Shown here one piece after another: positions 27,670-36,520 of a DNA stretch of 64,000 bases (position 1 is the stretch's first letter; each line of letters starts with the position of its first letter). The DNA lies in the NCBI RefSeq assembly GCF_014385165.1, contig NZ_JACRTF010000001.1:4588001-4652000 (forward strand). Reading direction: 5' to 3'. The notes under the pieces are model-generated. The model was not told where the DNA came from. It did no database searches and was given only the letters and a program-made list of their open reading frames with translations. A program made the translations under genes and the position numbers. The DNA comes from Jilunia laotingensis. GTDB taxonomy: Bacteria > Bacteroidota > Bacteroidia > Bacteroidales > Bacteroidaceae.

Positions 27670-30039
27670 ATGAATTTATCAAAACACTACGGCAAACTGC
27701 TTGCCGCTCCTTTGTCACTTCTTTTATTTGGCCTGATCGCATGTCAGGGAAAAGTAAGTGAGAACCAGTATTCCGTTATTCCACAACCTAATGAATTACA
27801 TCCAGTTTCCGGAAATTTCCGATTCGACAATTCTACCGTCTTTCATGTTTCGTCAGCATTGGATAAGACTTGTTCCTCGATGATCGACTCTCTGATACGG
27901 CAAATTGAAATCACATCCGGTTACCGGATGAAAGCTGAAATCGTGGAAGACAACGAAGCAATGCCTCAAAACGGAATAACTTTTTCATTGAACAAAAATA
28001 TCGCACCGGAAGGATATGAATTAACGATAGATCCCAATGACGTATCTGTTCAAGCTTCCGACCGTAGTGGAATATTTTATGCTATACAAACATTAAAACA
28101 ACTTATGCCTACTGCGATATATGGCAAACAAGCCGTGGCCGATGCACAATGGACATTACCTTGCGTTGAAATAAAAGACGCTCCCCGTTTTGGTTACCGT
28201 GGAGTCATGATCGATGTAGCACGTCATTTTTTCCCGAAAGAAGAGATGAAAAGGGTTATAGATTTGATGGCTTTGCATAAACTGAATAATCTTCATTGGC
28301 ATCTATCAGATGATCAGGGATGGCGGATTGAAATAAAAAAGTACCCGAAGCTAACAGAAATAGGCAGTATCCGAAATAAAACGATGATACGTAAAGAATG
28401 GGACAACTACGACACTACTCCTTATGGAGGATTCTTCACGCAAGAAGAAATAAAGGAGATTGTGAAATATGCCGATGAGCGATGTATCAATGTCATCCCG
28501 GAAATAGACCTTCCCGGACATATGATGGCAGCTTTGGCAGCTTATCCCAATTTAGGATGTACCGGTGGACCTTACGAAGTATCCGGTCAATGGGGTGTAC
28601 GCGATGATGTACTATGTCCGGGAAAAGAGGAGACCTTCACCTTCATTGAGGGCGTATTAACTGAAGTAATGGAATTATTCCCTTCAAAATTGATCCACAT
28701 TGGCGGAGACGAGTGCCCGAAAGTTCGTTGGGAAAAATGTCCACATTGTCAAGCACGTATCAAGAAAGAAGGGTTGAAGGCCAACCAAAAACATAGTGCT
28801 GAATTTTTCCTACAAAGCTATGTCACCGCTCGTGTAGAAAAGTTCCTGAACGATCATGGGCGTCAGATCATCGGCTGGGATGAAATTCTTGAAGGAGAAT
28901 TGGCTCCCAATGCGACCGTTATGTCGTGGAGAGGAATGGACGGAGGTATTGAGGCTGCCCGTCTTCACCATCCGGTCATCATGACACCGAACACATATGT
29001 ATATCTGGATTATTACCCTACACTTAACACTCAAGATGAACCACTGGCCATCGGTGGATATAATCCGATTGAAAAAGTATATTCTTTAGATCCGGTTCCC
29101 TCTGCATTGAATGAGGACGAACGTGCTTATATCATCGGAGCGCAAGGCAACTTATGGGCTGAATATATTTTAAGCAGCGATCATCTTGAATATATGCTTC
29201 TCCCCCGTCTTGCCGCGTTGAGTGAGGTACAATGGACACAAACCGGAAATAAGAACTGGGATCGTTTTCTAGGTAGTCTGGATCATATTATAAGTGTCTA
29301 TAATGAGATGGGCGTGAACTATGGAAAACATATATATGAAATATCAGCTACATACGATGTGCCTTCAACAGACGGAACAGTTATGGTAACTCTCTCCACT
29401 CAGGGAGATGCACCCATCTATTACACGCTGGACGGCAACGAACCGAGCGAACAAAGCCAGCTTTATAAGGAACCGATCCAAATTAAAGAAAACTCCACAT
29501 TACAAGCAATGGTTAAGAGAGAGAATATGAAGACCCGAATATTCAAAAAGGAATTCCGATTCAACAAAGCTACCGGTAAACTGCCTACTTTAAATTCTGC
29601 CCCCACAGAAAAGTATACTTTTGCTGGTGCTTCTATTCTCACCGATGGACTACGTGGTGATTTCAATTACAGTACTGGCTACTGGATGGGATTCATGAAT
29701 GAACCAATGGACATTACTATTGACTTGGGAACTCCTACAACAGTTTCTTCTGTAAAAATAGGCACAATGATACAAGTCGGTGAATGGATATTTCCTCCAA
29801 CAAAAATAACCGTATGGACAGCCGGTAAAGATAATAACTTTCTCAAACAGGGTGAGACTGAAATTCCACTCGCAACGGCAGATATCAAAGACGGGCTGAT
29901 TGAGTATAGTTGCCTATTTAAAGAAACGGAAGCTAATAAAATCAGAATATTGATTGATACGACTTCAGCCATTCCCGACTGGCATGGTGCAAGAAATGAA
30001 AAAGCCCACATGTTTATTGATGAAGTAATAGTAGAATAA
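27670..30039 (+). CDS. GH20 beta-N-acetylhexosaminidase with chitobiase-type C-terminus, lipoprotein
   Basis: A 789-residue enzyme with lipobox LIAC (Cys at about residue 25). GH20b domain (about 35-160), catalytic barrel (about 165-520) with Asp347-Glu348 in HIGGDECP and NLHWHLSDDQGWRIEIKKYP just before, then a chitobiase C-terminal domain (about 560-630; YYTLDGNEPS) and an F5/8-like module (about 650-789). It differs from the first GH20 by the extra domain, so the two probably prefer different GlcNAc linkages or arms. It is the only plus-strand gene in the glycan locus and has its own ECF-type motif. Confidence 0.92.
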   Translation: MNLSKHYGKLLAAPLSLLLFGLIACQGKVSENQYSVIPQPNELHPVSGNFRFDNSTVFHVSSALDKTCSSMIDSLIRQIEITSGYRMKAEIVEDNEAMPQNGITFSLNKNIAPEGYELTIDPNDVSVQASDRSGIFYAIQTLKQLMPTAIYGKQAVADAQWTLPCVEIKDAPRFGYRGVMIDVARHFFPKEEMKRVIDLMALHKLNNLHWHLSDDQGWRIEIKKYPKLTEIGSIRNKTMIRKEWDNYDTTPYGGFFTQEEIKEIVKYADERCINVIPEIDLPGHMMAALAAYPNLGCTGGPYEVSGQWGVRDDVLCPGKEETFTFIEGVLTEVMELFPSKLIHIGGDECPKVRWEKCPHCQARIKKEGLKANQKHSAEFFLQSYVTARVEKFLNDHGRQIIGWDEILEGELAPNATVMSWRGMDGGIEAARLHHPVIMTPNTYVYLDYYPTLNTQDEPLAIGGYNPIEKVYSLDPVPSALNEDERAYIIGAQGNLWAEYILSSDHLEYMLLPRLAALSEVQWTQTGNKNWDRFLGSLDHIISVYNEMGVNYGKHIYEISATYDVPSTDGTVMVTLSTQGDAPIYYTLDGNEPSEQSQLYKEPIQIKENSTLQAMVKRENMKTRIFKKEFRFNKATGKLPTLNSAPTEKYTFAGASILTDGLRGDFNYSTGYWMGFMNEPMDITIDLGTPTTVSSVKIGTMIQVGEWIFPPTKITVWTAGKDNNFLKQGETEIPLATADIKDGLIEYSCLFKETEANKIRILIDTTSAIPDWHGARNEKAHMFIDEVIVE

Positions 30040-30092
30040 TCTTTTTCAATTAAGTATTATGAAATAGAGTTATTGCTGACTATAAATCATTT

Positions 30093-30156
30093 CCCATTCA
30101 TACAATTTGGGATTTGCGCCAATTAATTGGCGCAAATCTTAAATGGTATGAATGGG
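30093..30156. repeat. Nested palindrome between convergent GH20 and GH33 genes
   Basis: The outer arms CCCATTCATAC (30093-30103) and GTATGAATGGG (30146-30156) enclose a perfect 28-base palindrome at 30111-30138 (half GATTTGCGCCAATT). No T-tract follows, so it is not a standard terminator, although it lies between converging transcripts. Confidence 0.7.
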
Positions 30157-30213
30157 TATTCGCAGAAAAACCAATTGGTTCAAATTAATAGATCTAAATT
30201 ATAATAGAATGTT

Positions 30214-31413
30214 TTACTCCGAGGTATCCGATGATATAAGCCAATCGTATGTAAAACGCATAAACCATAATTTAAACCCATCATCTCCTGGTAAAGCATC
30301 ATCCCACTTACCTTCTTCTACAACAACTCCAATAGTACCATCCGATAACACGGTCATTGAAGAATAGGCGGAAAGTCCGGAACATAACATTCTCTTTACT
30401 GGCCAACTCTTTCCTTCATCAAAACTAACCAAAATAGAAACATTCTTCCTGATGGATGCATCGTCTGGTATCGAGTGAAGTAAAATGTTTTTGGCAGCAC
30501 CATCAATAATAGAGGAATACCTTATTATATCACCGTTACATGCAGGATCCTGTATATCCTGCTGCAAATATGATTTTCCCCATGTTTCTCCCCTATCTTT
30601 AGACAAACAGAATTTCCGTTTACCTTTTTCACGATTTCGAATACTCATCAAAATCGTACCATCATTCAGTTCTATAAGTTTGGCTTCATCCCCATCCAAA
30701 TCTGCTGCATTTGTTGAGACATCCCAAGTTACTCCACCGTCATCCGAATAACATACATAATTATTCAATGATCCTCCCCAATCAGGAGTTGTTCGAACAG
30801 CCATTGCAAACATAATCCTACCATCTCTTAATTGTAAAGCTCTGCCAGATGCCGCAAAAGCCCCATACCAGTGTCTCCTTCTCTCATCCTGACAATTTTT
30901 ACCATATATTTGATCCGTAATGTCAGCAGGAGGTGACCATATTTTCCCGTTATCTACACTTCGGGAGATCTTGATTCTCATCAAATCCTCTTCATTTGAT
31001 TGCCACAATCCGTTTCCTGATGCAAAAATACAAAGTAGACTACCTGTATTTTTATCCAATACAATTGCAGGGTCTCCATATCCGATATCAGTATCATTAC
31101 CTGCTATGGTAATTACATCCGACCAAGTCTTACCATTGTCTTCACTTCTGCGAGCCACTACATCTATGTGAGAAGGTAAATCATTTATCCTATCCCAACG
31201 TCTGTCTGCCACTACCACCAAAGAACCATCCGCTGCCGTCACAATCGCAGGAATACGATAAAAGCGCGAACCGCCATCTCCCATATCAAATAAGAGTGTA
31301 CGTTCTAAAAGAAGACTTTGAGAATCAGAATTGGATGCAATAGAAACTATGGATATCAATGAAATACAGAAGATTAGACCAAACTTTGCATATACAATAA
31401 TTTTATTTCTCAT
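30214..31413 (-). CDS. GH33 exo-sialidase
   Basis: A 399-residue secreted sialidase: signal peptide (about 1-27), then the FRIP-type motif FYRIPAIV (arginine-triad residue) and five Asp-box repeats including SEDNGKTWSD, SDDGGVTWDV and SKDRGETWGK. It hydrolyses terminal sialic acid. It is shorter than the roughly 540-residue NanH enzymes of Bacteroides because it lacks an N-terminal carbohydrate-binding domain. It follows the GH85 gene, separated by two hairpins. In the pathway it acts first, uncapping sialylated antennae. Confidence 0.9.
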   Translation of the reverse strand: MRNKIIVYAKFGLIFCISLISIVSIASNSDSQSLLLERTLLFDMGDGGSRFYRIPAIVTAADGSLVVVADRRWDRINDLPSHIDVVARRSEDNGKTWSDVITIAGNDTDIGYGDPAIVLDKNTGSLLCIFASGNGLWQSNEEDLMRIKISRSVDNGKIWSPPADITDQIYGKNCQDERRRHWYGAFAASGRALQLRDGRIMFAMAVRTTPDWGGSLNNYVCYSDDGGVTWDVSTNAADLDGDEAKLIELNDGTILMSIRNREKGKRKFCLSKDRGETWGKSYLQQDIQDPACNGDIIRYSSIIDGAAKNILLHSIPDDASIRKNVSILVSFDEGKSWPVKRMLCSGLSAYSSMTVLSDGTIGVVVEEGKWDDALPGDDGFKLWFMRFTYDWLISSDTSE

Positions 31414-31440
31414 AGCTATTAATATTTATTGTAAAAAAAG

Positions 31441-31504
31441 AAAGGTTACTCGAAATGGAAAATTCCATATTGCTCCAACTAGTTGTAGCTTTCGAGTAAC
31501 CTTT
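31441..31504 (-). terminator. Hairpin between the GH85 and GH33 genes
   Basis: AAAGGTTACTCGAAA (31441-31455) and TTTCGAGTAACCTTT (31490-31504) pair perfectly over 15 bp. On the minus strand it is followed by CTTTTTTTAC, 28 bases before the sialidase start. It could terminate or attenuate readthrough into the sialidase gene. Confidence 0.6.
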
Positions 31505-31511
31505 TTCAAAA

Positions 31512-31540
31512 TATAATCTTTTCTTTCAAAAAAGATTATA
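31512..31540 (-). terminator. Second hairpin behind the GH85 gene
   Basis: TATAATCTTTT and AAAAGATTATA form a perfect 11-bp stem with a 7-base loop, 25 bases after the GH85 stop. AT-rich, so probably weak or protective for the mRNA end. Confidence 0.45.
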
Positions 31541-31564
31541 CATAATAACAATCATCTCACCTGT

Positions 31565-34500
31565 TTATTTTTTATACAGTTTCTGACTACGAATTACATT
31601 GTTATATTGCATTTTAACAACATATGTACCTGAAGCCAAATCTGCAACATTTACACTTTCCGGATAATTAGTGATAAATTTCACCAATTGACCGGTAGTC
31701 GTATAAACCCATGCTTTCTCTACATCTTTAAAGAATACAACATCGTTTGCAGGACTCATCCAGAACTTAGAGAAACCGGCATTTTCTGATACAACTTTTT
31801 CTACACCAGTAGGAGGAGTTGTAGGATCTTCATCTCTTACACGGTCTGGTTCGTCAGCCTCACCTTGATCATGCAAATCTGGAGCAACCGGACGCTGATC
31901 ATTATCACCTGTTATTTCTACACCGAAATCAATAGAGAACCCTTTGGCAGTCTGACCACATGGTCCAGGATGTGCAAACCATGCATCTGAGAATACAACG
32001 CGAAGACGGCTCTTACCAACTGCTGCATCGGCAGGGATTGTAAATTCCTTCGTATATCCCTCAGTTTCAAATTCAGGAGTACCTTTTCTTACTTCACCTA
32101 AATCGAATAATAACTCATCTCCATCAGGCTCAAATGAATTACTTTTATCCAAATCCATATAACCTTTAGCAAAACAGAAACGTAAACCATCAGTTTTACT
32201 CAAGTTGCTGGTATCATAGGCTTTGAATGACAGTGTAATTGTTTGGCCTTGTTTAACTTTCAGTATATGATCTGTTGCATCTACATATTGTGTTCCATCA
32301 GGTTGAGGAGCCTTGGCATGATAATCTAAGTTTTGATCAGCACCAGTCGTTGTAAAGGATTCTACATAACGTTGTTCACGAGCTATATCGGCACCTTCTG
32401 CAGCAGGATTCATTACCGATTCACAATAAGTATTATCCTTAAATGCGGGAAGATCCGGAGAAGTAGAACGCTCAACTTTCACCCATTGTACTGGAGAATA
32501 TGTTTTCAAGTCAACGGAAGCCGCACGTACACCAATATATGGTTCATCATTATCATTTTCAAAAATAATATTTCCTGCAAAACCTGCCCAAGAAGTTGTA
32601 CGTGCTATTTCTGCAATTTTACCATCAGCACCATTTTTATACATTATCTCGAAGTGATCGATATTAGCTTCATCATTATAAATCATTCCCCAATCTGCAC
32701 GATCAGTATTCAAGTTTGTAGGATCTATAGCCCAATTCAATTTTACAGATAATGACTTTGTCGTTTCTTCTTTAACTTCGACTTTCAGACTATTAGCCTT
32801 GATGAATGCCGGTGTCGCAATGCGATCATCACTCAATTCAAGTTTACCAACCAACATGTTATAATTACCTGCATAAGCCCCCTTCACACGAAGTCCGATA
32901 TACTCAATCACATCGTTGGTATTAATTCCTGACAATCCAATCTCTTTTTCCTGCCAAGTAGCACCTTCAGTGTTACCAACAGGGAATTCGAGCCATTGAT
33001 CATTGTCTAATTTCTTTAAAATTACAAATAGACGAGATGGCTCACTACCTGTAGCCCCTGATTTTAATGCAACTTTTGCAACAGGTTTTGAACTGGTTAC
33101 ATTTAACTTTGTACGATAAAGTACAACATCTGTTCCTTTATCTGTAGCATTTCCCTCCAAACGTAAAGCAGAACCACCAATATATGCATCTTCATGAGTA
33201 AATGAAGGCTGAATTTCAGTAGAAACGGTAGTTGTTCCCGCATTATATACCAACCAGCGATAAGTAGGAACAACATCCTGAGCCCCCATATGATACCAAT
33301 TTCCAAACGCTTTCTTTCCTTTATAATTATAACGTTCGCCATTACCCAAAGAGAAATGAGTGGAGAAAGGCAAATCTCCTTGTATTGCTGTACGTTCCGG
33401 AATAAAAGACGCTAAACCACAGAAAGATGATAAAGGCTCTTTTTCACCGTCCTTCTCCCAATTATTCCCAGTATCGGATATAGGTAACAAATTAGCCGGA
33501 TTACGGTTTCCTCCAGAAAAAGTTCTTTCTAATAGTTTTTGATAGTTAGATTGGAATTCCATAGAAGTAGCACCAACATTATAACTCATAAAGCGACTTT
33601 GATCATGTTCACCCCACAAGCATACACCGGCTCTTTTAGCATCATCATTTTCTTGTAATGCACTCCAACGTCTATCCATTGAAACAATCCAAACACCAGT
33701 ATAAAGTCCAGAAGCATCACCATACGCATCTTCAGCTACTTTCACAGAAGAACCGATGTTGTAAGAAAAATCACCTCCTGAATAATTCAACATTAAATCC
33801 GTTGTTTTACCAGTTTCTTTTGTACCGTATAAAGCATCTACGTAACGAGCCGTCAAAGCTGATTGAGAAGTATAAATACCGATATGGAAATTAGTGAACC
33901 CCTTTTCTGCAGCAATTTTATACAATTCTTTGTGGAAAGCTACTACATCCTCATCTGAGTAACTGTTATCTTCCCAATTATAATTGATACCATCCGTACC
34001 AAAAAACATCAAACAGTTAATCAACGCTTCAGAATACTTAAAAGTATATTTACTTCCATCAGGATTTTTCTGTCCGATCAAAGCACTATATTCACCATCG
34101 CCACTTCCAGCGGTCCAACTCTCAAAGAATTTAATTCCACTGAAAATATCCGTTCCATTCTTGTGAGCAGCATCAACCCATGCACCTGGAGCTTGAAAAA
34201 AACTATGATTCCATGAACCAAACAAATTAGTATAATTCCACATAGAATACACATCTTCACTGAATTTTCCACTAGGGAAACCACCAATTTGTTTACCAAT
34301 TCCAGTCGGAATATTCATCCACAAGTTACGTTTTTCATACAAATCAGTATGTAACTGCTTGTTCTTATCTATCATAACAGAACGTGGGCGTACATGAGAA
34401 CGAGCAAATTCAATATCAAGCTCATTAAAACCAACAGCTTCAAATTCTGCTATTGTTGGATACTGTCGTCCAGCTTGTAATGCTTCATAAAATAAGTCCA

Positions 34501-34639
34501 ACATAATTTTATCCTGAAAAGGAGTAAAATCAAATAATTCAGTAGAAGCCGAAGGCGGTAGATCGTCTTGAGCCATCAACGGACTTCCCCATGTTAAACA
34601 GCACATTGCTGCAACACATGCTAAAGTAATCTTTCTCAT
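31565..34639 (-). CDS. GH85-type endo-beta-N-acetylglucosaminidase with GEVED-like and sorting-like C-terminus
   Basis: A 1024-residue secreted enzyme (signal peptide about 1-24, ending LMAQ). The catalytic barrel (about 80-420) has DGINYNWED with Asn221-Trp-Glu223. The Asn-x-Glu pair is the GH85 catalytic arrangement, in contrast to the DxxDxDxE of GH18. It would cleave between the two core GlcNAc residues and release N-glycans from protein. Ig/galactose-binding-like modules follow (about 450-720), then a GEVED-like domain (about 750-905) and an about 70-residue C-terminus ending SQKLYKK that resembles T9SS type A sorting domains. It lies behind susC-susD, so surface location is expected. 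Confidence 0.8.
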   Translation of the reverse strand: MRKITLACVAAMCCLTWGSPLMAQDDLPPSASTELFDFTPFQDKIMLDLFYEALQAGRQYPTIAEFEAVGFNELDIEFARSHVRPRSVMIDKNKQLHTDLYEKRNLWMNIPTGIGKQIGGFPSGKFSEDVYSMWNYTNLFGSWNHSFFQAPGAWVDAAHKNGTDIFSGIKFFESWTAGSGDGEYSALIGQKNPDGSKYTFKYSEALINCLMFFGTDGINYNWEDNSYSDEDVVAFHKELYKIAAEKGFTNFHIGIYTSQSALTARYVDALYGTKETGKTTDLMLNYSGGDFSYNIGSSVKVAEDAYGDASGLYTGVWIVSMDRRWSALQENDDAKRAGVCLWGEHDQSRFMSYNVGATSMEFQSNYQKLLERTFSGGNRNPANLLPISDTGNNWEKDGEKEPLSSFCGLASFIPERTAIQGDLPFSTHFSLGNGERYNYKGKKAFGNWYHMGAQDVVPTYRWLVYNAGTTTVSTEIQPSFTHEDAYIGGSALRLEGNATDKGTDVVLYRTKLNVTSSKPVAKVALKSGATGSEPSRLFVILKKLDNDQWLEFPVGNTEGATWQEKEIGLSGINTNDVIEYIGLRVKGAYAGNYNMLVGKLELSDDRIATPAFIKANSLKVEVKEETTKSLSVKLNWAIDPTNLNTDRADWGMIYNDEANIDHFEIMYKNGADGKIAEIARTTSWAGFAGNIIFENDNDEPYIGVRAASVDLKTYSPVQWVKVERSTSPDLPAFKDNTYCESVMNPAAEGADIAREQRYVESFTTTGADQNLDYHAKAPQPDGTQYVDATDHILKVKQGQTITLSFKAYDTSNLSKTDGLRFCFAKGYMDLDKSNSFEPDGDELLFDLGEVRKGTPEFETEGYTKEFTIPADAAVGKSRLRVVFSDAWFAHPGPCGQTAKGFSIDFGVEITGDNDQRPVAPDLHDQGEADEPDRVRDEDPTTPPTGVEKVVSENAGFSKFWMSPANDVVFFKDVEKAWVYTTTGQLVKFITNYPESVNVADLASGTYVVKMQYNNVIRSQKLYKK

Positions 34640-34672
34640 TGTTTTATGTTTTATAGATTAGTATTAATAAGC

Positions 34673-34700
34673 GGATAATGCTCTTTTTCAAGCATTATCC
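34673..34700 (-). terminator. Intercistronic hairpin between susD and the GH85 gene
   Basis: GGATAATGCT and AGCATTATCC form a perfect 10-bp stem with an 8-base loop, 22 bases after the susD stop. The minus-strand 3' side lacks a long T-tract, so an RNA processing or stability element is as likely as a terminator. Confidence 0.45.
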
Positions 34701-34721
34701 ATCCTTTTTAGTCACTATTTA

Positions 34722-36494
34722 TTAAAAATTTGGTGCATCAACATCCCACCAAAGGCGTGTTGCTTGTAAATCATCGCCCCCCAAGGCTTCCAAACCAGAG
34801 TTAGCAATATCATACTGAATTGCTGCAGTATTTCCCGGGAACGGCATTCTACGAATCAAATCGCCTTCAGCCAAACTTCCATCACCATCCTCGACATTCA
34901 ATACCGGAAATATCTTTGGATATCCCGTACGACGCAATTCACTCCATGCTTCATAAGAATATGGAAAAAGAGCTATATATTTCTGAGTAATAATTTTTTC
35001 TAATTTAACTTCAGGATCATCCCCTTCATTCCACTTCACACCTATTTTAGTTACACTACCAATATTGTTAGCCTCATTCATCGGATCAATATAAGTATAT
35101 TCTACTGCTGACTCACGTGCTTTGTAAGCAGCCAATCTGGAAGTATAATCAGGAGAACCACTATTTCTATCTTCAACATAGGCATTATCGATACCTCTAT
35201 AATAAAAGAATTCTGTACTTTCTGTTCCCATATCCCATCCATAAAGTTTTCCTTCAGCTCTCAAAAAATCAACTTCCGACAATTTCATCAAATAAAGAGG
35301 TGCATTAGCCATTGGTGCTGAACTTAAACGTGAATAAGCGGTTCGTGGATTATTATCATAGGATTGTCCCGGAATCATTTCTGTACCTGCTCTTAGCCCG
35401 ACTATTCTTGTATCCGGCTCCAAAATCTGGGTAGGATCATTTTCATTAATCAAAGCATTTCTATTTTTACGAAATAGATATTCAGTATATGGGTGATTTA
35501 AACTCATCAACAAACTCTCAAAAGAGGCATTTAAACGGGTGTCACTCCAAGTCTCCGATATCTCAACCAACGGATTAGTAAAACCAATTAAACTAGGGAA
35601 AAGACCTACCTCTTGATTAGTGGATTCTATTACTCCATCTTTCACAGCTTCTTCGGCCCATTTTTTTGCATTTTCCGGTAATACTTTCACAACTCTCATT
35701 GCCATTCTCAGTTTTAACGAATTAGCAAAACGCCTCCAAGTATCCAACGACCAATCCTGAGTTACCGCATCATAACTTCTTAATATAGATGTAATTTTCT
35801 TTTTATACCAATCAGGACGATTATCATAATTTTTCAAACAAGCAGATATCGTATCCAAATTATCTACAATATTCGTATAAATATCCTTCATTGAATTATA
35901 GGTAAAAGGATGTTTCTGCTGATTCTCTTTATAATTAAAGAAAGAAAAAGGACCATATATATCGGCCATTTCTTGAGAAGCATAGTCGAAAAGTAATAAC
36001 CCAATAGCTTTCATCTCTGGAATTGAATCAATCTTTGGATGATTCAACATGGGTGCTAAACCATTCTTAACAATACTATACGACCCCTCAGGCCCTGAAT
36101 TAAATTCAGTATTAATATAATAGGTAGAATTAATTCTTCCGTCAAAATTATGTGGTAAACAAAAATAACCTGCATAATTATCCACACCTAAACTGAACTG
36201 GTACTGATAAGCATGGGCGCCCGGCAAATTAGCCTCTTTTCCACCTCGCATTGCATATTGTGCAGTCAACATCTGGCCAAAATAAGGTTTCAATGTTGAT
36301 TCTGCTTCAGCAAAACCATCTGCTGAAATCTCCTTATGATAGTTAATACTATCTGCTTTACCATGAAAGACCTCATCTTCAAATTCTACATCACTAGACA
36401 ATGACTCATCCAACGGATCATCAAAATCCAAACAAGATTGTAAACCAACGCTTACAAATGCCAGAAATACCGCTGATAAAATATATTTTTTCAT
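34722..36494 (-). CDS. SusD/RagB-family glycan-binding lipoprotein
   Basis: A 590-residue outer-membrane lipoprotein (lipobox LQSC, Cys at about residue 21) of the SusD-like type with TPR-like helices. RLKMAMRVVKVLPENAKKWA and SEVDFLRAEG are family landmarks. It caps the SusC channel and binds released N-glycan outside the cell. It follows susC by 26 bases on the same strand, so they form the import pair of this locus. Confidence 0.92.
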   Translation of the reverse strand: MKKYILSAVFLAFVSVGLQSCLDFDDPLDESLSSDVEFEDEVFHGKADSINYHKEISADGFAEAESTLKPYFGQMLTAQYAMRGGKEANLPGAHAYQYQFSLGVDNYAGYFCLPHNFDGRINSTYYINTEFNSGPEGSYSIVKNGLAPMLNHPKIDSIPEMKAIGLLLFDYASQEMADIYGPFSFFNYKENQQKHPFTYNSMKDIYTNIVDNLDTISACLKNYDNRPDWYKKKITSILRSYDAVTQDWSLDTWRRFANSLKLRMAMRVVKVLPENAKKWAEEAVKDGVIESTNQEVGLFPSLIGFTNPLVEISETWSDTRLNASFESLLMSLNHPYTEYLFRKNRNALINENDPTQILEPDTRIVGLRAGTEMIPGQSYDNNPRTAYSRLSSAPMANAPLYLMKLSEVDFLRAEGKLYGWDMGTESTEFFYYRGIDNAYVEDRNSGSPDYTSRLAAYKARESAVEYTYIDPMNEANNIGSVTKIGVKWNEGDDPEVKLEKIITQKYIALFPYSYEAWSELRRTGYPKIFPVLNVEDGDGSLAEGDLIRRMPFPGNTAAIQYDIANSGLEALGGDDLQATRLWWDVDAPNF

Positions 36495-36520
36495 AATTTA
36501 AAATCTTATTAATTATTCTA

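Noticed and set aside
33960..33990. Assignment of the endo-glycosidase to GH18
   Set aside because: The catalytic segment is DGINYNWE with Asn-x-Glu, lacking the DxE of GH18; GH85 fits better.
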